Shown here: positions 1-6,423 of the stretch, in pieces
Position numbering within the stretch: position 1 is the first letter of the stretch
How the letters are laid out: every line of letters begins with the position of its first letter
NCBI GenBank assembly: GCA_902495525.1
Contig: CABUXL010000029.1
Location: 1 to 20,337, forward strand
DNA length: 20,337 nt
DNA from: an uncultured Collinsella sp.
Lineage (GTDB): Bacteria > Actinomycetota > Coriobacteriia > Coriobacteriales > Coriobacteriaceae
Direction of reading: 5' to 3'
The notes under the pieces: model-generated
Told to the model about the DNA's origin: nothing
The model's input: the letters and a program-made list of their open reading frames with translations, nothing else
Databases searched by the model: none
Made by a program: the position numbers and the translations under genes

Positions 1-1
1 C

Positions 2-132
2 GACGCTGCGCGGGCCGCATTTGGACAATCTGACGTTCAACTTCAAGGGCGCGACCAGAAGGTCAGCGCCCTTTCGTTTCACGTCACCTTGTCTCAAATG
101 TGACCCGCTCGCTGTCCGTCCTCTACCTGCGG
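2..132 (+). repeat. Long-hairpin intergenic repeat, copy 1
   Basis: The element aligns without gaps to copy 2 (15646-15778) from the shared GACGCTGCGCG through the shared core GACCAGAAGGTCA, and with about two single-base gaps to the shared CGCTCGCTG and ACCTGCGG. It can fold into one long imperfect hairpin. GACC 53-56 pairs with GGTC 61-64 around loop AGAA. AAGGGCGC 45-52 pairs with 66-73, leaving A65 bulged. TGACGT 31-36 pairs with 81-86, GACAA 24-28 with 89-93, and CATTTG 18-23 with 95-100. More GC pairs run out to about 8:110. No long T-tract follows the inner stem, so it is a weaker terminator candidate than copy 2. Confidence 0.75.
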
Positions 133-293
133 CGTTGCCTTGTTCCGGATGCGGTGGTCATTGGGGACGTTCTTAAATGACTAGGTTGGGCACATTGCTT
201 TGAGATGTTATTCAAACGGCTTTGATAACCTTTAAGCTGTCTACCTGCTGAAAGTAATCAATGGCGTGCATCTGCTATTGAAAATATTGCTCG

Positions 294-326
294 AAAAATC
301 GTCCGAGAAGTCGCGGGGTGATTTTT
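294..326. repeat. Imperfect inverted repeat
   Basis: AAAAATCGTCC at 294-304 can pair with the 3' arm at 316-326 (ending GATTTTT), giving 11 pairs including two G-T pairs, around an 11-base loop. It sits just upstream of the stronger stem at 336-410, so the two may belong to one structured transcript or to one decayed mobile repeat. No T-tract follows. Confidence 0.4.
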
Positions 327-335
327 ACCGCGTTG

Positions 336-410
336 TTCGTCAAGTGATTTGGCAAGTTCTTGGTTAGATATTGGTCAGTTTTGGGTCAACCTTGCCAAAA
401 GCTTGACGAA
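336..410. repeat. Strong two-part inverted repeat (9 + 9 bp)
   Basis: TTCGTCAAG (336-344) is the exact reverse complement of CTTGACGAA (402-410). Inside it, TTTGGCAAG (348-356) is the exact reverse complement of CTTGCCAAA (391-399). The two stems are separated only by TGA and AG, and the apical loop is 34 bases. This is far beyond a chance hairpin in a short intergenic region. It could be a structured RNA, a remnant of a small inverted-repeat element, or a protein-binding site. I do not recognise a known RNA family. The strand is not determined. Confidence 0.55.
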
Positions 411-499
411 TGCAAATTTAGACGTCAGCGAATGTACACTTTGAGCAAGCCCGGTACAAAAATCTGGGCTGATTCTCGATAATTGCCTTTAATCGTCCC

Positions 500-526
500 T
501 TGCCAAGCGCTGGCCTCGCGTACAAT
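500..526 (+). promoter_or_regulatory. Possible promoter of prmC
   Basis: TACAAT at 521-526 is a good -10 match, about 48 bases before the prmC start. The best -35 is TTGCCA at 500-505, but the 15-base spacer is short. TACAAT is also the -10 of the better promoter before the ATP synthase operon, which is mild support. Confidence 0.35.
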
Positions 527-574
527 CTGCTCCGACATTCGCGCGCCGCCCGGCGCTTAAGAGGGGAGGGCCCC

Positions 575-1849
575 ATGGCAAACGAGATTTGGACCATCAA
601 GCGTTGTCTCGAGTGGACCAAGGAGTACCTGGCCGAGCGCGGCGAGGAGCACCCCCGTCTTTCTGCCGAGTGGCTGCTCTGCGCTGCCACGGGCCTGGCG
701 CGTATTGACCTATATATGCGTATGGACGAGACGCTTAACGCGTCCCAGCTCGAGACCATGCATGCGGCCGTTGTCCGCCGCGCTAAGGGCGAGCCGCTGC
801 AATACATCACGGGCAGCACGCAGTTTCGCATGATTGACGTCGCGTGCGCCCCCGGCGTGCTCATTCCGCGTCCCGAGACCGAGATGCTCGTCGAGGAAGT
901 CCTCAATTATCTGGATGCCGAGGTGCTGAGCCCCGAGGCTGCCGCCCGTCAGCGTGTTGAGCTGCCTTGGAACGATGAGGTCGAGGAGGCACGCAAGGCC
1001 GAGGCCGCGCTGGCAGACGAACGGGCGACCGCCGAGCGCCGCGCCGCTAACCTGACGGCTGCCGATGAGGCGGCGCTAGGCGGCGACGTACTGGGTAGCC
1101 GCGCCTATGCCGAGGAACTGGCCGACCGCGAGGCCGAGGAAGCCGCCGCGCAGGCAGCAGAAGCCGAAGCGGCAGAAGCAGAGGCCATGGAAACCCCCGA
1201 GCCCGAGCTCGACGAATACGGCATCGCCATTGAGGACAACGACCAACAGGCGACTCCCGCGAAAGATGCCGCCGAGGCTAACGTATCTGCCCCAGCCGAG
1301 CCCCGCACTGCCCGCGTTCTCGAGGTCGGCTGCGGCACGGGCTGCATTTCGCTCTCCCTTGCCTGGGAGCGCCGCGGGCACGTTACCTGCACTGCTACCG
1401 ATATCGAGCCGCGCGCCATCGACCTTGCTACCAAAAACCGCGATGCGCTTGGCCTCACGTCCGACGAGGTCGCCTTCAGCCTCACCAACCTGGTGAGTTC
1501 CATTCCCCGCGAAGAGTGGGGCACCTTTGACGTACTCGTCTCCAACCCGCCCTACATCCCCACCGATGTCATGCGCTCGCTGCCGCATGAGGTCAAGGAC
1601 TTTGAGCCCGATCTGGCGCTCGAGGGCGGTGCCGACGGTCTCGATATCTTCCGCCGCCTGCTCAACGCGGCGCCCTACATGCTGCGTGCCGGCGGCCTGT
1701 TTGCCTGCGAGCTCTACGAGGGCGCGCTCGACGCCGCGGCCGAGCTCTGTCGCCAGGCAGGCCTTTCGGACGTGCGTATCGTCCACGACCTCACCGATCG
1801 TCCCCGCATCGTTCGAGCCATCGTCACCGAGCCCAAACAGCGTATTTAA
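575..1849 (+). CDS. prmC: Peptide chain release factor N5-glutamine methyltransferase
   Basis: PrmC (HemK) uses S-adenosylmethionine to methylate the glutamine of the GGQ loop in release factors RF1/RF2 and so helps translation termination in the cytoplasm. Seen: an N-terminal helical domain (residues ~1-85), the RPETE linker (~99-103), the SAM-binding motif VGCGTGC (251-257) and the catalytic NPPY motif (324-327). I chose the ATG at 575 because GAGGGGAGGG at 561-570 is a strong ribosome binding site; an in-frame TTG at 500 has none. The protein is 424 residues, against about 280 for the family. The excess is an Ala/Glu-rich low-complexity stretch at ~114-244, between the N-terminal and catalytic domains, where relatives have a short linker. 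The reading frame stays open through it, so it is an insertion and not a frameshift. Confidence 0.93.
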   Translation: MANEIWTIKRCLEWTKEYLAERGEEHPRLSAEWLLCAATGLARIDLYMRMDETLNASQLETMHAAVVRRAKGEPLQYITGSTQFRMIDVACAPGVLIPRPETEMLVEEVLNYLDAEVLSPEAAARQRVELPWNDEVEEARKAEAALADERATAERRAANLTAADEAALGGDVLGSRAYAEELADREAEEAAAQAAEAEAAEAEAMETPEPELDEYGIAIEDNDQQATPAKDAAEANVSAPAEPRTARVLEVGCGTGCISLSLAWERRGHVTCTATDIEPRAIDLATKNRDALGLTSDEVAFSLTNLVSSIPREEWGTFDVLVSNPPYIPTDVMRSLPHEVKDFEPDLALEGGADGLDIFRRLLNAAPYMLRAGGLFACELYEGALDAAAELCRQAGLSDVRIVHDLTDRPRIVRAIVTEPKQRI

Positions 1850-1882
1850 GCTGAATAAATAGACATTTGCGCAAGTTTGTCC

Positions 1883-1915
1883 TTGCAATATACCGTAAAA
1901 CTTCTACTATAGAAG
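1883..1915 (+). promoter_or_regulatory. Promoter and candidate operator of the toxin-antitoxin pair
   Basis: TTGCAA (1883-1888) and TACTAT (1905-1910) are spaced by 16 bases. The palindrome CTTCTA-CTA-TAGAAG (1901-1915) covers the -10 and runs into the ribosome binding site. That is where an autoregulating antitoxin of the Xre type would be expected to bind. A start from this -10 would leave a very short leader, so an upstream promoter (TTGCGC 1867-1872, TATACC 1889-1894) is an alternative. Confidence 0.5.
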
Positions 1916-1924
1916 GAGAAAGGT

Positions 1925-2320
1925 ATGTCAAATCAGCTGCATCGGTACCGTATCGTGCTTGATTACATTGAACCTTGGCTTGATGAGCAGGATGAAGCTA
2001 CGCTGAAGCAGATTTATGCAGACCTTTTGGTGCTCGAGAAGGAAGGTCCCAGCCTTGGTCGTCCGCTGGTTGACCGCGTAAAGGGCTCGAAGCTTCATCA
2101 TTTAAAGGAGCTGAGAGTGACGTCGTGTGGTGGGCAGGTGATTCGCATCCTCTTCGCCTTTGACCCCAAGCGCCAGGCGGTATTGCTATTGGCGGGTGAT
2201 AAGTCGCGAGCGGGATCGTCAAGGGCAAAATGGAACGGTTGGTATGCGATCAACATTCCAAGGGCCGAGCAAATATACCGTCGCCACGTAAGGAGGCTCG
2301 ATCGAGATGGAACTGCATGA
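1925..2320 (+). CDS. RelE/HigB-family toxin (Gp49-like), type II system
   Basis: This 131-residue basic protein resembles the phage Gp49/HigB branch of the RelE/ParE superfamily, whose members are ribosome-associated mRNA endonucleases. Seen: an N-terminal helical part, then the core KELRVTSCGGQVIRILFAFD (residues 61-80), the strand AVLLLAGDKSR (85-95) and the helix IPRAEQIYRRHVRRL (111-125). That is the usual order of strand, strand, conserved basic patch and final helix. AAGGAG at 1913-1918 precedes the ATG. The last 14 bases overlap the start of the Xre-type gene, so the two are translationally coupled, toxin first, as in higBA. Family assignment is by eye; activity is inferred. Confidence 0.8.
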   Translation: MSNQLHRYRIVLDYIEPWLDEQDEATLKQIYADLLVLEKEGPSLGRPLVDRVKGSKLHHLKELRVTSCGGQVIRILFAFDPKRQAVLLLAGDKSRAGSSRAKWNGWYAINIPRAEQIYRRHVRRLDRDGTA

Positions 2321-2609
2321 GTATATGGAATCTCGCGGGATAACACGCGACTCCATTACCGCCGAGCAGGAGAGGACTCGCGATCGTATCGAAGCCTATA
2401 AGCTTGCTCAGATTCGCAGGTTAAAAGATCTAACACAGGCGTCGGTCGCCCAGTCGATGGGCGTTTCTCAAAAACGTGTATCCGAGCTCGAGCGTGGGGA
2501 GTTGGGTTCGATGAGGCTCGACACGCTGAGCAGGTACGCAGAGAGCCTCGGCGGAAAACTGGTTGCAAGCATCGAGTTTCCCGATCGTACCGTTACGCTT
2601 GCGCGCTAA
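2307..2609 (+). CDS. Xre-family (HigA-like) antitoxin
   Basis: This 100-residue protein has a helix-turn-helix of the Xre/Cro type at residues ~34-88: IRRLKDLTQASVAQSMGVSQ with recognition-helix residues KRVSELERGE, then LDTLSRYAESLGGKL. This is the typical HigA core, followed by a short strand (VASIEFPDRTVTL). The N-terminal ~30 residues are charged and could contact the toxin. The ATG at 2307 has AAGGAGG at 2290-2296. The protein should neutralise the toxin encoded just upstream and repress the pair through the palindrome at 1901-1915. Its binding site is inferred, not shown. Confidence 0.82.
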   Translation: MELHEYMESRGITRDSITAEQERTRDRIEAYKLAQIRRLKDLTQASVAQSMGVSQKRVSELERGELGSMRLDTLSRYAESLGGKLVASIEFPDRTVTLAR

Positions 2610-2757
2610 AAATCTTCAATTAACCCCCTCACTTTCACCGACTACTAGAGCCGCTCACCAAACCAACATGCGCTCTGGGCAAATAGGTTGAATGTTTCGT
2701 GCGAGAATGCCCCACAGTAAACAAACTTGCACCGGAGCGTAAGGGGCTGGCATACAC

Positions 2758-3501
2758 ATGCAGACGGTCTATCGGGTATACGAGGGAACGCGCGAGCCGC
2801 ATCGGCTTGCCGTCGAGCGCACGGCCGAGGTGCTCGGCCGCGGCGGCCTGGCCTTGATTCCGACCGAGACCGTCTACGGTGTCGCCGTGGCAGTCAACGC
2901 CTTCTCGGACGCCGTGCCCCAAGATACAAGCGAATTCCCATCGTGGCCGCGCGATCCGCAGGCTGCCGTCAATGGCGCCGCAGTTCCTGCGCTCGGCACC
3001 GGCTATCGCCGTATCTTCACTCTCAAGCAACGTGAGCTCACGCAAACCGTCGCTTGGCTGGTCGATGGCGTCGAAGCACTCGACCGCTATGGCGTGGATA
3101 TCCCGGAAGATGCCCGCGTACTCGCGCGACGATGCTGGCCGGGAGCCCTGACTATCGTGGTCAAGGCAGCCCCCTGCGTGCCGACCTTTATGCGCGCTGC
3201 CGACGACACCGTGGCCCTGCGCGCTTCGGCCTCTCCCGTGGTCCAAGCGCTCATCCGCGCCTGCGGCAGTCCCCTTGCCTGCACGAGCGCCAACACGCAC
3301 GGCGCGCCTTCGCCGGCAAGCTTTGCCGCCGTCGAGGGTCGCATCCTGGAGGGGGTCGATGTTGCCGTCGACGCCGGTGAGACCCCGTGTCGCGACGCCT
3401 CGACCATCGTGTCGTTCCAGCACGGCGGGCTCCAGATCCTGCGCCAAGGCGCACTTCCCGCATCAGAGATCGAGCGGGTCCTGTCCGACCCGATGCAATA
3501 G
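2758..3501 (+). CDS. L-threonylcarbamoyladenylate synthase (Sua5/YrdC/TsaC family)
   Basis: The enzyme makes threonylcarbamoyl-AMP from threonine, bicarbonate and ATP, the first step of the t6A37 modification of tRNAs that read ANN codons. Seen: PTETVYG (residues 35-41), the KQR substrate-binding motif (90-92), WPGALT (127-132), SAN (177-179) and ASTIV (214-218), in family order. The length of 247 fits a single YrdC domain without the C-terminal Sua5 domain. About 25-30 extra residues lie between PTETVYG and KQR, where relatives have ~22. AAGGGG lies about 12 bases before the ATG. In many Gram-positives this gene directly follows prmC; here the toxin-antitoxin pair separates them. glpK begins 13 bases downstream, so they are probably co-transcribed. 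Confidence 0.9.
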   Translation: MQTVYRVYEGTREPHRLAVERTAEVLGRGGLALIPTETVYGVAVAVNAFSDAVPQDTSEFPSWPRDPQAAVNGAAVPALGTGYRRIFTLKQRELTQTVAWLVDGVEALDRYGVDIPEDARVLARRCWPGALTIVVKAAPCVPTFMRAADDTVALRASASPVVQALIRACGSPLACTSANTHGAPSPASFAAVEGRILEGVDVAVDAGETPCRDASTIVSFQHGGLQILRQGALPASEIERVLSDPMQ

Positions 3502-3514
3502 AAGGGTGTAAGCG

Positions 3515-5056
3515 ATGTCGTTGAATCTGGGCAGCCTGGGCATGGAAGATGCCTCGTTTAACTTTGGCGGTTCCTACATCATGGCGCTCGACTGCGGCAC
3601 TACCTCGGTACTCGCGGCCATTGTCGACGAATACGGCTGCATCGTTGCCCAGGCGCGTCGTAGCGTCAAAACCAGCTTCCCGCGCCCCGGCTGGGTGGAG
3701 CAGGATCCCACGGAGGTGCTTGCCAGCCAGATCGGCGTGATGATGGAGGTTCAGTTTAAGAGCGGCATCCATTCCGATCGCATCGCCGCCATCGGCATCT
3801 CCAACCAGCGCGAGACCACGGTGGTCTGGGACCGCGTGAGCGGCCAGCCCATCTATAACGCCATCGTATGGCAGTGCCGTCGTACCGCGCCGGCGATCGA
3901 CGCGTTGGTTGAACAGGGTTGCGAGGAGCTGGTGCGCTCCCGCACGGGACTTACGCTTGACCCGTATTTCTCGGCCTCTAAGGTGCAGTGGATTCTCGAC
4001 AACGTCGACGGCGCACGCGAGAGCGCGGCGGCGGGCGACCTCATGTTTGGCACCATCGACACCTGGCTCATCTACAACCTCACCGGCGGCCAGGTCTTTG
4101 CCACCGACTACACCAATGCCAGCCGCACGGCACTCTTTAATATCCATACGCTCGATTGGGACGACGACCTGCTGGCGCTCTTTGACGTCCCACGTTCCAT
4201 GATGCCCGAGGTTCGCTGGAGCTCGGGCGACTACGGCCGCGTCGCGAGCGACATCATGACCAACATGCCGCCCATCATGGGCGTGGCGGGTGACCAACAG
4301 GCGTCGCTGTTCGGCCACTGCTGTTTCCGTCCCGGCCAGACCAAAAACACCTATGGCACGGGCTGCTTTATGCTCATGAACACCGGCGACGAGATCGTCG
4401 AATCCAAGAATGGCCTGGTCTCCACCATCGGTATCGCTGCGGACGGCAAAGTCAGCTATGCGCTCGAGGGCTCTATTTTTGCCGCCGGCTCAACGATGAA
4501 CTGGCTTCGCAACAACATGGGCATCATCTCGAGCGTGAGCGAGTCGGCACAACTCGCCGCTTCGATTAGCGACAACGAGGGCTGCTACTTCGTTCCCGCC
4601 TTTGCGGGTTTGGGTGCTCCCTGGTGGGACCCGCATGCTCGCGGTATCGTGTGCGGTCTGACCGGCGCCTCGAGCCGTGCGACCATCGTACGTGCCGCCT
4701 GCGAATCCATGGCATATCAGAGCTACGACGTGCTGCGCGCCATGGAGCAGGACGTGGGGCTTTCGATTGAGCGCCTGTCTGTCGATGGCGGTGCCTCGCG
4801 CAACGAGTTCATCATGCAATTCCAGGCCGACCTGCTGGATATCCCCGTGCTGCAATGCGAGACGGTGGAGACCACGGCAATCGGTGCCGCGTACTTGGCG
4901 GGTCTTGCCGTCGGCTATTGGGAAGACCTGGAAGAGCTGGAGCAAAATGCCCAGATCGTTAGGACCTTCCTTCCCCACATGTCCGCCGAGCGCCGCGAGC
5001 AAAACCTTGCGGGCTGGCGTGATGCAGTCAGGCGCTCGCTCAGCACCGCACAGTAG
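3515..5056 (+). CDS. glpK: Glycerol kinase
   Basis: GlpK phosphorylates glycerol with ATP to sn-glycerol 3-phosphate in the cytoplasm, feeding glycolysis and lipid synthesis. It is an FGGY-family kinase of 513 residues, close to the usual ~500. Expected glycerol-contacting residues are all present: R99 and E100 in NQRET, W119, Y151 in DPYF, and D260-Q261 in GDQQ. The block CCFRPGQTKNTYGTGCFML (269-287) and the second FGGY signature near GASRNEF are diagnostic. The phosphate loop reads ALDCGTTS (24-31), with Cys where family members normally have Gln. There are about 20 residues before this loop, more than in E. coli; the ATG at 3515 is kept because GAAGGG lies just upstream. No His-containing loop of the type phosphorylated by HPr in Firmicutes is evident. 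Confidence 0.95.
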   Translation: MSLNLGSLGMEDASFNFGGSYIMALDCGTTSVLAAIVDEYGCIVAQARRSVKTSFPRPGWVEQDPTEVLASQIGVMMEVQFKSGIHSDRIAAIGISNQRETTVVWDRVSGQPIYNAIVWQCRRTAPAIDALVEQGCEELVRSRTGLTLDPYFSASKVQWILDNVDGARESAAAGDLMFGTIDTWLIYNLTGGQVFATDYTNASRTALFNIHTLDWDDDLLALFDVPRSMMPEVRWSSGDYGRVASDIMTNMPPIMGVAGDQQASLFGHCCFRPGQTKNTYGTGCFMLMNTGDEIVESKNGLVSTIGIAADGKVSYALEGSIFAAGSTMNWLRNNMGIISSVSESAQLAASISDNEGCYFVPAFAGLGAPWWDPHARGIVCGLTGASSRATIVRAACESMAYQSYDVLRAMEQDVGLSIERLSVDGGASRNEFIMQFQADLLDIPVLQCETVETTAIGAAYLAGLAVGYWEDLEELEQNAQIVRTFLPHMSAERREQNLAGWRDAVRRSLSTAQ

Positions 5057-5179
5057 GGCTGCGATGGGCTGCTCGATACAACAAACCGCTAAACTAATGC
5101 ATGGCGTGCGGCGGCAACATTGCTGCGCGCCTTGTCAGCAAGGCCGTTTTGCGGCCGCAACGAAAGGGGCAATCAATCC

Positions 5180-5827
5180 ATGACCGTCACCTACGATGCG
5201 TCCCGTGTGACGCTTGTCGATCACCCGCTCGTCCAGCACAAGCTGTCGATCCTGCGCGACAAAAACACCGGCACCAACCAGTTCCGTCAGCTCGTGCGCG
5301 AACTCGCACTTTTTGACGGCTACGAGGCCATGCGCGACCTGCCTATGGAAGACGTCGAGGTCGAGACCCCCATCACTACCGCCACGTTCAAACAGCTCGC
5401 CGGCAAGAAACTCGCCATCGTGCCCATCCTGCGTGCGGGCCTTGGCATGGTCGACGGCATCCTCGACCTGGTGCCCTCCGCTCGCGTGGGCCACATCGGC
5501 ATGGAGCGCGACGAGGTCACCCACGAGCCGCACGAGTATTACTGCAAGATGCCCAAGGATATCGACCAGCGCATCTGCCTGGTCGTCGACCCCATGCTCG
5601 CCACGGGCGGTTCGGCCGAGATGGCCATTAGCTACCTGCGCGAGCGCGGTGTCAAGGACATCCGCATGCTGTGCATCGTCGCGGCCCCCGAGGGCCTCAA
5701 GTCGCTGACTGAGAAGGACCCTGATGTGCATATCTATACCTGCGCCATCGACGACCATCTCAACGAGGCTGCCTACATCGTTCCCGGCCTGGGCGACGCC
5801 GGCGACCGCATCTACGGCACGCTCTAG
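5180..5827 (+). CDS. upp: Uracil phosphoribosyltransferase
   Basis: Upp converts uracil and PRPP to UMP (pyrimidine salvage). Seen: ILRAGLGM (residues 83-90), the PRPP-binding loop VVDPMLATGGS (135-145) and the uracil-binding C-terminus PGLGDAGDRIYGTL (202-215). The length of 215 is slightly above the usual ~209. The ATG at 5180 follows GAAAGGGGC (5162-5170); an upstream in-frame TTG at 5120 would add 20 residues that do not look like the family. The 123-base gap after glpK contains a small GC hairpin (GGCCG-TTTTG-CGGCC) but no clear promoter. upp beside the ATP synthase operon is also seen in Bacillus. Confidence 0.95.
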   Translation: MTVTYDASRVTLVDHPLVQHKLSILRDKNTGTNQFRQLVRELALFDGYEAMRDLPMEDVEVETPITTATFKQLAGKKLAIVPILRAGLGMVDGILDLVPSARVGHIGMERDEVTHEPHEYYCKMPKDIDQRICLVVDPMLATGGSAEMAISYLRERGVKDIRMLCIVAAPEGLKSLTEKDPDVHIYTCAIDDHLNEAAYIVPGLGDAGDRIYGTL

Positions 5828-5869
5828 TCGCTGGGCTAAGATGGCCGCGGCTGCAAATACGAAGAAACG

Positions 5870-5904
5870 GTGCGCGCGGACGAACAAAAGGCGACCGCGC
5901 GCAC
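5870..5904. terminator. Perfect 10-bp GC hairpin downstream of upp
   Basis: GTGCGCGCGG and CCGCGCGCAC are exact reverse complements separated by 15 bases, 42 bases after the upp stop codon. Only TCCTGTT follows, so it is not a classical intrinsic terminator. It may stop transcription weakly or protect the upp mRNA end. Confidence 0.4.
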
Positions 5905-6019
5905 TCCTGTTAACGGACGTTTTGCCCTGCAGGGTTCGAGAAAAACGTATTACCGTACCTGCGGCATAAAGAAGGTCTTAAGAAAACGAACAGGTGCGTA
6001 TTAACCGATGCTTTTTCGG

Positions 6020-6047
6020 TTGTACTTTAGCGATTGGCTCGTACAAT
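6020..6047 (+). promoter_or_regulatory. Promoter of the ATP synthase operon
   Basis: TTGTAC (6020-6025) and TACAAT (6042-6047) are separated by 16 bases and match sigma-A/sigma-70 boxes well. They lie about 60 bases before the first gene of the operon, and no competing promoter is visible in the operon. TTGTAC and GTACAA also form an inverted repeat, which may be coincidental. Confidence 0.6.
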
Positions 6048-6108
6048 AGTCACCAATGTTTGGCGGGAACTGTTCTGTGAAGCGTTAAAAAGGAAAGTGA
6101 GGACGCCA

Positions 6109-6420
6109 GTGTTTCAGATAGCCGATCTGCTCGCTATCGTTGCAGGCGCCATCGCGGGCGCAATTGCCTTCCTTCCCTTTGTCTTTACGCTCAAGCCGGT
6201 TCTTGACGATAAACAGAATGCGGACATGCTCAAGGGTATGGTGAGTCTGGCGGTCTCGGCAATCGCCCTGCTCGTCTTTACCTTGGTTGTGTTTGTGTTG
6301 TTCGGAGAGGCATTTCGCATGTTCCTCCTGGGCGAGGCGATCGGCTTCGTGGCCTTTATGGCCGCCTGCACGGTTCGCGTCGCCAAGGCGCTGCGAGATC
6401 CTCATGAGGTCGAAAGGTAA
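6109..6420 (+). CDS. Small membrane protein in the atpI position
   Basis: About 103 residues with three hydrophobic segments: one starting at LLAIVAGAIAG, one at MVSLAVSAIALLVF, and one at MFLLGEAIGFVAFMAA. The position, first in the operon and 3 bases before atpB, is that of AtpI, a membrane protein linked to assembly of the c-ring. Sequence similarity to AtpI cannot be judged by eye, so the assignment rests on place, size and hydrophobicity. I prefer the GTG at 6109, preceded by a purine-rich site (AAAAAGGAAAGTGAGG, 6088-6103). GTG at 6097 and TTG at 6034 are in-frame alternatives; the TTG overlaps the promoter and is unlikely. Confidence 0.6.
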   Translation: MFQIADLLAIVAGAIAGAIAFLPFVFTLKPVLDDKQNADMLKGMVSLAVSAIALLVFTLVVFVLFGEAFRMFLLGEAIGFVAFMAACTVRVAKALRDPHEVER

Positions 6421-6423
6421 GTC

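Larger units (their letters stand above)
1..574. other. Gene-free region upstream of prmC with several inverted repeats
   Basis: No convincing coding region is visible here on either strand. The first 132 bases are copy 1 of a long-hairpin repeat that recurs at 15646-15778. Bases of roughly 150-490 are clearly richer in A+T than the flanking genes and contain further hairpins: GTCATT at 157-162 against AATGAC at 176-181, an imperfect stem at 294-326, and a strong two-part stem at 336-410. A possible promoter for prmC lies at 500-526. The gene normally found upstream of prmC, prfA, is not visible, so it is either further left or elsewhere. Confidence 0.7.
5828..6108. other. Intergenic region between upp and the ATP synthase operon, rich in inverted repeats
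   Basis: No gene is visible in these 281 bases. They contain a perfect 10-bp inverted repeat (GTGCGCGCGG 5870-5879 with CCGCGCGCAC 5895-5904, 15-base loop), probably terminator-like for upp though its T-tract is poor. A second repeat (ACGTTTT 5917-5923 with AAAACGT 5942-5948) encloses the palindrome CCCTGCAGGG. A small hairpin (AACCGA 6003-6008 with TCGGTT 6016-6021) follows. The operon promoter lies at 6020-6047. Confidence 0.6.

Noticed and set aside
500..574. Longer prmC start at TTG 500
   Set aside because: It has no ribosome binding site and overlaps the promoter-like sequence; ATG 575 has a strong site.
2718..2757. Promoter directly before the tsaC gene
   Set aside because: Only weak matches (TTTCGT and TAAACA) were found, and the gene could be reached by read-through from the toxin-antitoxin operon.
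3251..4318. 355-codon open frame on the minus strand across tsaC and glpK
   Set aside because: It crosses two well-supported genes and shows no family features.
6020..6046. TTGTAC/GTACAA inverted repeat as an operator of the atp operon
   Set aside because: It coincides with the -35 and -10 boxes, and six-base arms 15 bases apart are easily due to chance.
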